This document shows positions 1 to 9,052 of a stretch of DNA of 26,032 nucleotides, in pieces. The stretch spans positions 1-26,032 of the forward strand of contig JAILDD010000053.1 in NCBI GenBank assembly GCA_024689605.1, in the 5' to 3' direction. Under the pieces are notes generated by a model that saw only the letters and a program-made list of their open reading frames with translations, had not been told where the DNA came from and did no database searches. The position numbers were made by a program, and so were the translations under genes. Each line of letters begins with the position of its first letter. Within the stretch, counting starts at the first letter, position 1. This stretch comes from Lachnospiraceae bacterium (GTDB taxonomy: Bacteria > Bacillota_A > Clostridia > Lachnospirales > Lachnospiraceae).

Positions 1-2
1 CA

Positions 3-43
3 TGTGAAAAACTTTTTGACATTGTTTCACAGTATTATATCAT
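3..43. promoter_or_regulatory. Overlapping divergent promoter-like elements with a dyad
   Basis: On the plus strand, TTGACA (16-21) lies 16 bases before TATCAT (38-43). On the minus strand, an extended -10 (TG-A-TATAAT, 34-42) points towards a gene off the left edge. A GTGAAA...TTTCAC dyad (4-9 and 25-30) lies just downstream of the minus-strand -10, where an operator or transcript start could be. The minus element more likely serves a real gene, because a plus transcript would run straight into the bidirectional hairpin at 86-108. No gene is visible in positions 1-159. Confidence 0.35.
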
Positions 44-78
44 ATCATCTTTCAGGGATTAATATCAAATCCTGACAT

Positions 79-108
79 AAAAAAAGCACAGTGCAACATG
101 CACCATGC
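79..108 (-). terminator. Intrinsic terminator after rpe, end of the housekeeping operon
   Basis: Read on the minus strand, a 10-bp stem (GCATGGTGCA with TGCACTGTGC, two G-U pairs) with a 3-base loop is followed by seven T residues. It lies about 50 bases after the rpe stop. It probably ends the transcript that begins near murE. On the plus strand the same stem is followed by CTTATTTTTATT, so it may work in both directions. Confidence 0.85.
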
Positions 109-159
109 CTTATTTTTATTATTTATATATACAACTCTCAGAAAATGTATACCAGCAGA

Positions 160-819
160 TCAGGCATACTCTTTCATGATATCCAGAAAAGCCTTTGTAT
201 TAGCCTCTATGTTACCTGCGAAAACTGCCGAACCCGCAACAAGAACATTCGCCCCTGCCTCGATTATACCGGCTGCATTTCCAAGCTTTACGCCGCCATC
301 TACCGCAATATCGAATTCAAGTCCGTCCTCTTTTTCATACTGACGAAGAACCGGAAGTTTATCCACACATTCAGGGATAAGACTCTGTTCACCGAATCCC
401 GGCTTGACAGTCATAACAATCACATGGTCCGCATAAGAAAGCATATCCCTTATCATGGCAGGATTTGTTTCCGGGCTGATGGCAATGCCGGACTTCTTCC
501 CGCATTCCCTGATCTGTAAAAGTGCACCCACGGGATCATCCGTCGCTTCATAGTGGATCGTTATCTGATCTGCCCCGGCCTCCGCAAATGTCTTTATATA
601 TCTCTCGGGTCCCTCGATCATAAGATGTGCGTCGATAAAAAGACCTGTCTTCGGACGCACACTTTTAAGCACGGGAATGCCAAAAGATATCGACGGTACA
701 AACAGACCGTCCATAACATCAAAATGAAGCCAGTCAGCCCCGGCCGACTCAACTCTTCTTATGTCCTCTCCCAGCCTGGTAAAATCCGCAGCCAGTATTG
801 ACGGTGCAAAATGAACCAT
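160..819 (-). CDS. rpe: Ribulose-phosphate 3-epimerase
   Basis: This cytoplasmic enzyme interconverts D-ribulose 5-phosphate and D-xylulose 5-phosphate in the pentose phosphate pathway. The 219-residue length and (beta/alpha)8 pattern fit the family. Visible landmarks are the N-terminal SILAAD (7-12) and the expected metal ligands H32 and D34 in HFDVMDG, H65, and D174 in AVDGG, with a phosphate-binding GSAVF near 196-200. The active-site loop reads MTVKPGFGEQ (136-145), whereas many homologues have N for K139 and G for E144, so this is a slightly divergent version. The start ATG follows AGAGGAAATATC, a good ribosome-binding site, 25 bases after rsgA. It is the last gene of the operon, as in the Bacillus cpgA-rpe order. 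Confidence 0.95.
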   Translation of the reverse strand: MVHFAPSILAADFTRLGEDIRRVESAGADWLHFDVMDGLFVPSISFGIPVLKSVRPKTGLFIDAHLMIEGPERYIKTFAEAGADQITIHYEATDDPVGALLQIRECGKKSGIAISPETNPAMIRDMLSYADHVIVMTVKPGFGEQSLIPECVDKLPVLRQYEKEDGLEFDIAVDGGVKLGNAAGIIEAGANVLVAGSAVFAGNIEANTKAFLDIMKEYA

Positions 820-844
820 GATATTTCCTCTGACAATATAGTAT

Positions 845-1768
845 TTATCTGTACTTTCGTCTTTCGCTCAGCTCTTTATACAGACATTTATAATTCATAT
901 AACGTATATTATTTATGCTCCCGTTTTCCACAGCATCCTTTATTGCACAGTCCGGCTCATGGGTATGGGAACATTCATTAAAACGGCATTTCCCTTCATA
1001 CGGAAAGAACTCGGGATAGTATGCCTTCAAAACGTTCTCATCCATATCCGGAACATTAAAGGATGTAAACCCCGGCGTATCCATGATATACGAGTCTTCA
1101 GCCGTATCACCGCCCGAAAGGCTGCTTATCAAAAACAGTTCCGAATGCCTGGTGGTATGTTTCCCGCGTTTTGATTTCTTTCCAATCTCACCGGTTTCCA
1201 TTCCGGCATCAGGGCAGAACGCATTCAGTATCGTGGACTTACCCACTCCGCTGGGGCCCGCAAGTATGCTTATCTTTCCCTTAAGGTCCTCAGCTATGAG
1301 CTTTAAATCCTCTTCATTCTTTGCAGATACTGCCAGACATTTAACCCCTGATGACGCATAGGCATCAAGCATGATCCTGACTGTTTCGGCCTCCGCAAGA
1401 TCCTTTTTGTTAAAAAGCAGGATCACGGGAATATCCTGCATCACCATCTGTATGATGAAGCTGTCCGTAAGGGTCAGATTCGGCTCCGGTGACCTGATGG
1501 CGAAAACTATGATCGCCTGGTCAACATTTGAAGCTTCAGGACGTATGAGCTCATTTTTCCGGGGAAAAATCTCCTCTATACTGCCTATAAGACCTTCCTC
1601 ACCGGTAACTCTTTCTATCCTTACCCTGTCGCCTACAAGGGGACGTTTCTTTTCTTTCCTGAAAATGCCTCTTGCATGACACTCATAGATTTTTCCGGCT
1701 TCTTCATCACCACGGTCAACCCTGACATAGTAGAAACCGCCAATCCCCTTGACTATCCGTCCCGTCAT
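845..1768 (-). CDS. rsgA: Ribosome small-subunit-dependent GTPase A
   Basis: This is a circularly permuted GTPase that helps late 30S subunit maturation. An OB-fold region (about 1-70) precedes the G motifs in permuted order: G4 NKKD (120-123), G5 SAK (148-150), P-loop GPSGVGKS (171-178), the HTT switch (204-206) and G3 DTPGF (230-234). The C-terminal zinc site has C261, C266, H268 and C274 in the C-x4-C-x-H-x5-C spacing known from YjeQ/RsgA. At 307 residues it is close to the usual length. Its ATG lies two bases after the prkC stop, which implies translational coupling. In Bacillus the homologue CpgA is a substrate of the neighbouring kinase PrkC, so the adjacency may be functional. Confidence 0.95.
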   Translation of the reverse strand: MTGRIVKGIGGFYYVRVDRGDEEAGKIYECHARGIFRKEKKRPLVGDRVRIERVTGEEGLIGSIEEIFPRKNELIRPEASNVDQAIIVFAIRSPEPNLTLTDSFIIQMVMQDIPVILLFNKKDLAEAETVRIMLDAYASSGVKCLAVSAKNEEDLKLIAEDLKGKISILAGPSGVGKSTILNAFCPDAGMETGEIGKKSKRGKHTTRHSELFLISSLSGGDTAEDSYIMDTPGFTSFNVPDMDENVLKAYYPEFFPYEGKCRFNECSHTHEPDCAIKDAVENGSINNIRYMNYKCLYKELSERRKYR

Positions 1769-1770
1769 GC

Positions 1771-4023
1771 TTACTGAACCTTAGTAAATGTAACGGTCTG
1801 CGGATCGGATGTCTTCTGGGAAGTCACTGTCTGCTGGGTAACATTGCCGTCAGCATCTGTTACCGACTCAGTAGTGCTCACAGTATATGTAATATAAAGC
1901 GTTCCGTAAGGTATGCTGTCTATTCCGCTGATATTGATCTGCTGAGGGAAGGAATCCGCAGTAACAGACCACATTGCATTGGATGTATCCGTTGCAAAAA
2001 GAGCAAGGGTAGCAGGCGTGCCGGGCACATAATCCGAGGGTGCCTGGACAGTATATGAGCAGTTATAAACTGCCGGCTCCGGTCCCTTGCTGACTTTATA
2101 TACCACCTTGGTCCCGCTTCCCACGGTTATTCCGGGGGAATAGTTCTGGTAGCATACCTGGCCTTCCGCATAATCATCGCTGAATACCTGCTCTGCAGGA
2201 GTATTATAATCAAGTCCCAGTTCCACCATGGTGGCAATAGCAGTTTCCTCTTCCATTCCGCGCAGATCCGGCATAGATACATCCTGGGTCTCGGTACCGA
2301 GGCTCACAGTAAGAACAATCTCAGTCCCCCTGCGCAGACGGCTGTCAGCCTTGGGATCCTGGGAAATGACGTTCCCCTTAGGAACCTCCGTTGAGTTTTC
2401 TTTTACTACCCTTACGCCGAAGCCTTCGTTTTCAAGCAGGACTGTTGCCTCGGCCTGTGTCATGCCTGATACGTCAGGAAGCATAACTCCGTCCGTACCG
2501 GATGAAACCACAATGGTAACTGCGTCCCCGCTGTTTAAATTAGTACCTGCCGCCACAGATGTCTGAAAAACCGTTCCTTCTGCCTCTGAAGAATTCTGAT
2601 AATCGGTAGTTACCTTTATGCTGAGTGCCTCCAGTGTTTCTCTTGCTTTGGCCTCACTCATGCCGATCACGTCTGGCATCGAAATCTGTGTTCCTGATGT
2701 ATTTGTCTCAATACCTATTATTTCACCGGGATCGTTATCCCTTGCACCGAACAGTCCTATGGCACTGCCCACAATGTAAATGAATATAACACCGACTATG
2801 ACTGCTGCAATAATAACCACGACAGTCGTAAGCATCTCAAGTCCGCTCTGGCCCTCCTGCTTCTTTGACTTCTTTGAAGAAGACCTGGTACTCTTCTTTG
2901 GAGAAGTACTGCTCTTGGTATTTTTTGAACCGGTTCTGTTTTTTGTATTTTTTGACGAACCTTTTTTCTCAGACTTGCGGCTCTGTTCCTTTTTATGACC
3001 TGAACTCTTATGGGAGCCGGTCTCTTCATAGCTGTCAGGATCATAGCGTTCCTCATACCGTCTGTCATATTCAGCCTCGCTGCGCTGATCCTGCTCATAT
3101 TCCTCATGTCTGGCAGCCTGCTTCATCCTGCGCTTATCTTCAGAAGTGAAGTCCCTGGTGACGCCCACCATGTCCATGGTATCCATCTTGACAAAATTCT
3201 CGTCCGGACTGATAAGAGATTTCTTAAGGTCTTCTATAAGCTCCGGTGCAGACTGATAACGCCTGTCAGGGCTCTTCTGGGTACACTTAAGTACTATCTG
3301 CTCTACTGAAACAGGTATCTCCGGCACATAATCCCTGGGAGAAGGCATTTCCTCCTGGATATGCTGTATGGCAACAGCCACCGTAGTCTCACCGTTGTAA
3401 GGAACACGTCCCGTAAGCATCTCAAAAAGAGTGATTCCTAAAGAATAAATATCGCTCTTCTCATCAGAAAAGCCTCCGCGCACCTGCTCCGGTGAAGTAT
3501 AGTGCACGCTTCCCATAACATTGGACGTAATGGTATTGCTTGTGGCAGCCTTGGCTATGCCGAAGTCCGTCACCTTTACCTTGCCTTCCTTGCTTATTAT
3601 TATATTCTGGGGTTTGATATCACGGTGTATGATATGGTTGTTGTGGGCAGCCTCGATTCCGCGTCCCACCTGTATGGCAATGCTGACAGCTTCCTTAACG
3701 GAAAGCCTTGCCTTCTTTTCTATATATTTCTTTAACGTAATGCCTTCAACCAGCTCCATTACGATGTAGCTGAAGCCGCTTTCCTCGCCTACGTCATAGA
3801 CATTGACAATATTCGGATGCATAAGACCGGCAGCAGCCTGTGCTTCCATACGGAATTTTGAACGGAACTCCGTATTTTCGGCAAACTCCTGCTTAAGTAC
3901 CTTTATCGCTACAAAGCGATTGAGCTTATGATCCTTGGCACGGTAAACATCGCTCATTCCGCCTGCGCCTACCTTATCAAGGACCTCATAACGATCCGAT
4001 ACCATCATTCCTATCTTTACCAT
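1771..4023 (-). CDS. prkC: PASTA-domain Ser/Thr protein kinase (PrkC/StkP type)
   Basis: This is a membrane-spanning Hanks-type kinase that senses muropeptides or cell-wall state. The cytoplasmic kinase domain (about 12-270) has the glycine loop GAGGMSDVY (19-27), catalytic K41, HRDIKPQN (133-140, D135) and DFG (153-155). A long linker follows: an acidic, tyrosine-rich part (about 306-334), then a Lys/Ser-rich part (about 338-388). One membrane helix lies at 399-425. Three PASTA repeats follow (about 447-513, 516-582 and 587-655). A further 95-residue beta-rich C-terminal segment (about 656-750) does not look like PASTA. At 750 residues it is longer than the roughly 650-residue Bacillus PrkC. 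It lies three bases after the phosphatase gene stp, the usual pairing. Confidence 0.95.
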   Translation of the reverse strand: MVKIGMMVSDRYEVLDKVGAGGMSDVYRAKDHKLNRFVAIKVLKQEFAENTEFRSKFRMEAQAAAGLMHPNIVNVYDVGEESGFSYIVMELVEGITLKKYIEKKARLSVKEAVSIAIQVGRGIEAAHNNHIIHRDIKPQNIIISKEGKVKVTDFGIAKAATSNTITSNVMGSVHYTSPEQVRGGFSDEKSDIYSLGITLFEMLTGRVPYNGETTVAVAIQHIQEEMPSPRDYVPEIPVSVEQIVLKCTQKSPDRRYQSAPELIEDLKKSLISPDENFVKMDTMDMVGVTRDFTSEDKRRMKQAARHEEYEQDQRSEAEYDRRYEERYDPDSYEETGSHKSSGHKKEQSRKSEKKGSSKNTKNRTGSKNTKSSTSPKKSTRSSSKKSKKQEGQSGLEMLTTVVVIIAAVIVGVIFIYIVGSAIGLFGARDNDPGEIIGIETNTSGTQISMPDVIGMSEAKARETLEALSIKVTTDYQNSSEAEGTVFQTSVAAGTNLNSGDAVTIVVSSGTDGVMLPDVSGMTQAEATVLLENEGFGVRVVKENSTEVPKGNVISQDPKADSRLRRGTEIVLTVSLGTETQDVSMPDLRGMEEETAIATMVELGLDYNTPAEQVFSDDYAEGQVCYQNYSPGITVGSGTKVVYKVSKGPEPAVYNCSYTVQAPSDYVPGTPATLALFATDTSNAMWSVTADSFPQQINISGIDSIPYGTLYITYTVSTTESVTDADGNVTQQTVTSQKTSDPQTVTFTKVQ

Positions 4024-4026
4024 AAC

Positions 4027-4770
4027 TTATTTCTCAACCTCTATCTGCACCAGGATAACTGCTATGTTGTCGCGTCCGCCGTTCATATTTGCAGCCGCAA
4101 CAAGTCGTCGTGCCTTTTCCTCGATGGTCCCCTGCCCGGATACTATACCTTCTATTTCAGTATCCTCAAGCATATTGGACAATCCGTCCGAGCACATAAG
4201 TACCGTATCCCCCGCATGTATGTCTTCGACTTCGAAAAAGTCCGCATCCACGCTGTCCATAACACCCACAGCTCTTGTGATTATATTCTTGTCAGGATGG
4301 AGCCTTGCGTTTCTCCTCTCAAGTTCTCCCATGCGGACCATTTCCTCCACATAAGAGTGGTCCGTTGTGACCTGCTTGATCCCGCCGCTTCCAATGACAT
4401 AAAGCCTGCTGTCACCTATATTGGCAACAGTAAGCCCATCATCATCCAGACAGCATAAAACCAGGGTCGTTCCCATTCCTGAAAACTCATCATCTGAGAG
4501 CGACTTCTGCCTTACTCTTTTATTGGCCTCATTAATTGCTCTTGTAAGCACCTTTATCATGGGTGACGAACCACCTAAGTTCACAGAATTGACCACTGTC
4601 TCAACTGCGCACTTTGAAGCAAACTCACCGGCCTTATGACCACCCATTCCGTCTGCCACGATAAAAAGATTCGGCAGCGGCCCTATGGCAACCTCCGACG
4701 AAAATACGTAGTCCTGATTCTGATTCCGCTGTCTTCCGACATCCGTAACTGCATACGAAGTTAATTTCAT
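4027..4770 (-). CDS. stp: PP2C-family Ser/Thr phosphatase (Stp/PrpC)
   Basis: This metal-dependent phosphatase is expected to reverse PrkC phosphorylation. The 247-residue protein shows the PP2C signature: NQD (18-20), ADGMGGH (39-45, metal ligand D40), GDSR (119-122), SDGL with D195, and GGRDN with D234. The start chosen is ATG at 4770, giving MKLTSYAVTDVG, which is typical of the family. An upstream in-frame TTG at 4806 overlaps the rlmN stop and would add 12 atypical residues. The nearest Shine-Dalgarno-like GAGGAG is about 13 bases upstream, rather far, so coupling with rlmN is likely. The gene lies between rlmN and prkC, as in Bacillus. Confidence 0.93.
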   Translation of the reverse strand: MKLTSYAVTDVGRQRNQNQDYVFSSEVAIGPLPNLFIVADGMGGHKAGEFASKCAVETVVNSVNLGGSSPMIKVLTRAINEANKRVRQKSLSDDEFSGMGTTLVLCCLDDDGLTVANIGDSRLYVIGSGGIKQVTTDHSYVEEMVRMGELERRNARLHPDKNIITRAVGVMDSVDADFFEVEDIHAGDTVLMCSDGLSNMLEDTEIEGIVSGQGTIEEKARRLVAAANMNGGRDNIAVILVQIEVEK

Positions 4771-4802
4771 GATACTGCAGATACTCCTCAATATGGCATG
4801 GT

Positions 4803-5840
4803 TCAAGCCTCGATGGCATTCCTCTTGCGGCGCAGCTGACCGCAGGCACCATCGATATCCCTGCCCATTTCCCTTCTAATAGTAGCATTTATTCCTTTTT
4901 TTTCAAGCATATTTTGAAAATTAAGAACATGTGTTCTGTCCGGTGCCGACAATCCTCTCTCTGTAACAGGGTTTACGGGAATGAGATTTACATGGCATTT
5001 ATGTGAAAAAGCAAGGGCTGCCAAAGCCTTTGCCTCCTCCTCAGAGTCGTTCACTCCCGCTATCAGGGCATACTCGAAGCTCACCCTCCGGCCGGTTGTC
5101 TCAAAAAAGACATCCACCGCCTCCATCAGTTCTTCTATGGAATACTTATTTGCAACAGGCATTATCTCTTTCCGCTTTTCGTCCGTCGTAGCATGCAGTG
5201 ATATGGCAAGGGTCACCTGGAGCTTTTCTTCCGCAAATCTTTTTATCTCCGGCACAAGTCCGCAGCTTGAAACAGTGATATTCCTGCCGCTTATGTTCAG
5301 ACCCCTTTCATCAGTGATCATACGGATAAATCTGACCACTTCATCATAGTTGTCCATAGGTTCGCCTATGCCCATTATGACTATATTGTCCACCCTGCTG
5401 CCGGTATCTCTTTCAATGGAGTAGATCTGTTCCAGCATCTCAGCGGCACTCAGGCCCCTCACCAGCCCTCCAAGAGTGGATGCGCAAAATTTGCATCCCA
5501 TGCGGCAGCCCACCTGGGATGAGATGCACACGCTCACCCCATGCTTATACACCATACGGACGGACTCTACACAGTTTCCGTCAGGCAGCCTGAAAAGATA
5601 TTTTGAGGTGCCATCCAGTTTAGAGACCTGCTTTTCTTCCTGTTCCAGGACAGTATATGAATACTCTTCTTTAAGCCTTTCACGGAGCTTTAATGATATG
5701 TTTGTCATTTCATCAACAGAGGTCACAAGGCTTTTGTGCATCCATTGAAAAATCTGCGCGGCGCGGAAAGGCTTCTCTCCCATTTGCGCCAGTTCAGATT
5801 TAAGCTCTTCAAAATTAAGTTCTTTTAAATCTTTTTTCAT
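4803..5840 (-). CDS. rlmN: 23S rRNA (A2503-C2)/tRNA A37 methyltransferase RlmN
   Basis: This radical SAM enzyme methylates C2 of A2503 in 23S rRNA and of A37 in some tRNAs. The [4Fe-4S] cluster motif C-x3-C-x2-C is at C112, C116 and C119. The two mechanistic cysteines are also present: C105, seven residues before the cluster as in the E. coli enzyme, and C333 in GACGQL near the C-terminus. The 345-residue length is normal. No Cfr-specific feature was recognised, and the operon position supports RlmN. Its start overlaps the rsmB stop by four bases (ATGA), so translation is coupled. Confidence 0.95.
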   Translation of the reverse strand: MKKDLKELNFEELKSELAQMGEKPFRAAQIFQWMHKSLVTSVDEMTNISLKLRERLKEEYSYTVLEQEEKQVSKLDGTSKYLFRLPDGNCVESVRMVYKHGVSVCISSQVGCRMGCKFCASTLGGLVRGLSAAEMLEQIYSIERDTGSRVDNIVIMGIGEPMDNYDEVVRFIRMITDERGLNISGRNITVSSCGLVPEIKRFAEEKLQVTLAISLHATTDEKRKEIMPVANKYSIEELMEAVDVFFETTGRRVSFEYALIAGVNDSEEEAKALAALAFSHKCHVNLIPVNPVTERGLSAPDRTHVLNFQNMLEKKGINATIRREMGRDIDGACGQLRRKRNAIEA

Positions 5841-7255
5841 TTCTTTACAAACCTTGCGATAAAGAACCCGTCCATGAGAGGCATGTCTTCGGGGAAACCA
5901 GTAAGCAGGGTGGTATAGCCTTCTTCCGCGGTATCACTCTGCAGGCATTCCGGCAGGTAAGGTGATAAGCTGTCAGCTTTGAAATCACTATGCGCCTCCA
6001 TGAAAGCGGCACGGTTGTCCTCATTCTCTTCTTTGGTGACAGTACATGTAGAATAAATCAGGGTTCCCCCCGGCTTTACGTATGCTGCCGCCACATCAAG
6101 AATCCTTTTCTGCAGTTCAGCCAGTTCTCTGATGCTCTCTTTTTTTAGTCTGTACTTAATATCGGGCTTTCGGCCTATGACCCCCAGTCCTGAACAGGGC
6201 AGGTCGCAGAGAACCACATCGCATCTTCCGTACATTTCCTCATCAGGCAAAAGGGCATCCCTTACGCCTACGCTTATATTGGAAAGCCCCAGCCTTTCAG
6301 CATTTTCCGCTATCCGCTCTGCCCTTGCTTCCGATATATCAAAGGCGTATACATGTCCGTCACCTGCAAGCTCAGCGGCATAGCAACTCTTGCCTCCCGG
6401 GGCAGCACACAGGTCAAGGACTATATCTTCTTTTTTTATGCCGGCACAGCGTACCGCAAGCATTGACGCCGTATCCTGAAGGGCCAGCAGGCCTTCGGAA
6501 AACCCGGGGACACTGCGCATGCCGGAAATATTTTCCAGAAAAAATGAATGGTCATGGTAGGGATTTACGGACACTGCTGCCCCGCTTTCTTCGATCTGCT
6601 TAAGCAGCGCCTGCTCATCTTTAAGACCTCCCCTGTACCTTACGGTTACAGGACGTGTCTTTGCGCAGGCCCCGCAGATGACAGAAGCTTTTTCCATTCC
6701 AAAGCGTTCCTCTAAAAGTTCCACTATCCATTCCGGGACTGAATGCATTACAGACAGGAAACGCCTGTGTTCGCTCTTTTCATCAGGCCAGGGGATATCA
6801 TTTTTCTGTCTTGATATGGTGCGGAGCACGCCGTTAACGAATCCCTTAAGCCCATGGAAGCCCTTTGACTGCGCAAGCTTTACAGCCTCATCACAGGCCG
6901 ACGCATCGGGAACGGAATCCATGAAAAGTATCTGGTCGCAGCCCATCCTGATGATATTCCGGATTGCCGGCTTCATTTTCTTTGTTTTTACTTTTGAATA
7001 GCAGTCCGCCACATAATCCAGCAGCAGACGTTTTTCAATGCAGTCCAGTGAAAGCCTTCTGATGAAAGCTTTATCTGAAACGGGAAGATAATCATATTTA
7101 TCAAGGGCTGCTTTTATCACATCCCCCTGCAGAGATTCCTTCTTTTCATTTTCCTCAACGCAAAGAAGGATCTCGAGAACAATCTTTCTGCTCTCTGAGA
7201 CCTTTCCTGAAGTACCTTTTTTCGTCTTATTTTTTTGTGAAAAGTTTTTTGCCAT
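5837..7255 (-). CDS. rsmB: 16S rRNA (cytosine967-C5)-methyltransferase
   Basis: This SAM-dependent enzyme methylates C967 of 16S rRNA. An N-terminal NusB-like RNA-binding region (about 20-150) precedes a Rossmann methyltransferase domain. That domain has CAAPGGK (283-289), an acidic ribose-binding residue D306, DLPCSGLG (351-358, C354) and the catalytic cysteine in STC (C404). The two cysteines are the usual m5C methyltransferase pair. At 472 residues it is slightly longer than typical because of a basic N-terminal tail. No clear ribosome-binding site precedes the ATG. It lies four bases after the zinc peptidase stop, so coupling is likely. Confidence 0.94.
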   Translation of the reverse strand: MAKNFSQKNKTKKGTSGKVSESRKIVLEILLCVEENEKKESLQGDVIKAALDKYDYLPVSDKAFIRRLSLDCIEKRLLLDYVADCYSKVKTKKMKPAIRNIIRMGCDQILFMDSVPDASACDEAVKLAQSKGFHGLKGFVNGVLRTISRQKNDIPWPDEKSEHRRFLSVMHSVPEWIVELLEERFGMEKASVICGACAKTRPVTVRYRGGLKDEQALLKQIEESGAAVSVNPYHDHSFFLENISGMRSVPGFSEGLLALQDTASMLAVRCAGIKKEDIVLDLCAAPGGKSCYAAELAGDGHVYAFDISEARAERIAENAERLGLSNISVGVRDALLPDEEMYGRCDVVLCDLPCSGLGVIGRKPDIKYRLKKESIRELAELQKRILDVAAAYVKPGGTLIYSTCTVTKEENEDNRAAFMEAHSDFKADSLSPYLPECLQSDTAEEGYTTLLTGFPEDMPLMDGFFIARFVKK

Positions 7256-7259
7256 TATG

Positions 7260-8000
7260 TCAGCGCCGTCTGCCCTTGATGCTCATCAGCCTTAAAAGCT
7301 GTACTACGGCTATTGCGGCCGAAGCAAGATATGTCATGCCCGCAGCCTTAAGTACCTTTATGCAGTAGGGCTTTTCCTCAGGAAGAAGGATATTGTACTG
7401 CTGGGTAAGCTTAACCGCCCTGGCAGATGCGTCAAATTCTACAGGAAGGGTAACAAGCTGGAAAAAAACTGCCGCAGCAAAAAGCCCTATTCCCACATCT
7501 ATCAGGAAATCAAACTGGCTTATGATCAGTCCGATAACAACCAGGGGATATCCCAGCTTGGAACCTATATTTGCCACCGGAAGTATTGCAGTCCTTATGC
7601 TTAAAGGAACATAGCCCTCTTCATGCTGCAGGGCGTGGCCACACTCATGGGCAGCCACCCCAAGGGCCGCTACGGATGTGCTTCCGTATACGCTTTCGGA
7701 AAGGCACACTTCCCTGCTCCTGGGATCATAATGGTCTGTAAGCTCACCGGGAACCTGGCGGACAGTCACATCGCTTATGCCCGCATACCGGAGCATTGCC
7801 GCCGCACAGTCAGCCCCGGTCATACCGGAACGGCTTGCCATTTTCTGATATTTCCTGAATGTGGATTTTACGCTTGATGATGCAATAAGGGATATGACCG
7901 TAACCACCATCAGCACTATGAAAAGTGCAAAGGTCACGGGATCTTCGCCTAGAAAACGGTCGTAACCATAACCATAATTATAACCGGAATATAACAGCAT
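7260..8000 (-). CDS. YugP-like membrane zinc metallopeptidase
   Basis: This is an integral membrane protein of the neutral zinc metallopeptidase family that includes Bacillus YugP (Zn_peptidase_2). The zinc motif HECGH is at 118-122. A conserved acidic LPVEFDASARA (185-195) probably supplies the third ligand (E188). Hydrophobic segments lie at about 22-41, 149-165, 168-187 and 222-238. The start is ATG at 8000 because it is preceded by AAGGAGGTG at good spacing. An in-frame ATG at 8021 lies upstream of that site and is not used in this model. The substrate is unknown. It is inserted between fmt and rsmB, a position absent from the Bacillus order. Confidence 0.85.
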   Translation of the reverse strand: MLLYSGYNYGYGYDRFLGEDPVTFALFIVLMVVTVISLIASSSVKSTFRKYQKMASRSGMTGADCAAAMLRYAGISDVTVRQVPGELTDHYDPRSREVCLSESVYGSTSVAALGVAAHECGHALQHEEGYVPLSIRTAILPVANIGSKLGYPLVVIGLIISQFDFLIDVGIGLFAAAVFFQLVTLPVEFDASARAVKLTQQYNILLPEEKPYCIKVLKAAGMTYLASAAIAVVQLLRLMSIKGRRR

Positions 8001-8119
8001 ATCTGACACCTCCTTACCCATCTTTTCTATTGGGCCCGACAGCTATCCGTAGAAAACATCTAACAATGCGTGCCCTCTGCAAAGTACGCACAAAAGATGC
8101 TTTTCAGCCAAATTTTTTA

Positions 8120-9052
8120 TTATCCTAAACAGGTACCACTCTTCAACGTATACCCCCGCAGGAAACTTCCTGCATCCATACGCTTCTTGCCTTCCAGCTG
8201 AAGCTCTTTTATCTCAAGTACTCCCTCGCCGCATTTAACGAACATACGTGAATCCGTGACGGTGATCTCCCCTGCCGCATTTCCTTTAACCTCTGCCGCA
8301 TCCGCGACAGCCACACGCCAGATCTTAAGATTCTTTCCCTCAAGGAAGGTAAAGGTTCCCGGCCAGGGCGCACATCCCCTTACAAGATTCTTTATTACCG
8401 CAGCACTCTTTGACCAGTCTATCTGCCCGTCGCTTTTTTTAAGCATGGGCACATGGGTGCTTTCCGCCTCATTCTGTGGTGTGTGCTCAAGGGATCCGCT
8501 CTCTATGAGAGGAAGGGCCTCCACTATAAGCTCCGCCCCTATGGCTGCAAGCCTGTCAAAAAGCTCTCCGCCGGTCTCTTCATCACCGATAGCAGTCCTG
8601 CGGCACATAAGGATATCACCCGTATCAATGCCCTCGTCCATCTGCATTATGGTGACTCCGGTTTCCTTCTCGCCGTCTATTATTACCCGCTGTATAGGCG
8701 CTGCGCCCCTGTACTTCGGAAGGATGGACGCATGGATATTCACGCAGCCGTACTTCGGATATTCCAGTATTTCCTTCGTAAGGATCTGTCCGAAAGCCGC
8801 CACTACATATATATCTGCGGGATATTTCTTAAGCTCGGCAAATGACTCCGGCTTCCTTATCTTTTCCGGCTGGAACACATTCAGGCCGTGGGCCAGCGCA
8901 CATTCCTTCACCGGGCAGGGAACCAGCTTGTCACTCCTGCCCTTGGGCTTATCCGGCTGGGTCACTACGCAGGTCACTTCATGCCCTGCCTTTATTATGC
9001 TCTCAAGCGCCCCCACTGCAAAATCCGGGGTCCCCATAAATACAATTTTCAT
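8120..9052 (-). CDS. fmt: Methionyl-tRNA formyltransferase
   Basis: This enzyme transfers formyl from 10-formyl-THF to Met-tRNA(fMet), producing the initiator for translation. The N-terminal catalytic domain has GTPDFAV (7-13), the catalytic triad residues N105, H107 and D144, and the loop HASILPKYRGAAP (107-119). A C-terminal OB-like domain follows from about 205. The 310-residue length is usual. The start is supported by AAGAGGACGT just before the ATG. It lies downstream of def in transcription order, matching the def-fmt pairing in which formylation and deformylation are co-produced. Confidence 0.95.
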   Translation of the reverse strand: MKIVFMGTPDFAVGALESIIKAGHEVTCVVTQPDKPKGRSDKLVPCPVKECALAHGLNVFQPEKIRKPESFAELKKYPADIYVVAAFGQILTKEILEYPKYGCVNIHASILPKYRGAAPIQRVIIDGEKETGVTIMQMDEGIDTGDILMCRRTAIGDEETGGELFDRLAAIGAELIVEALPLIESGSLEHTPQNEAESTHVPMLKKSDGQIDWSKSAAVIKNLVRGCAPWPGTFTFLEGKNLKIWRVAVADAAEVKGNAAGEITVTDSRMFVKCGEGVLEIKELQLEGKKRMDAGSFLRGYTLKSGTCLG

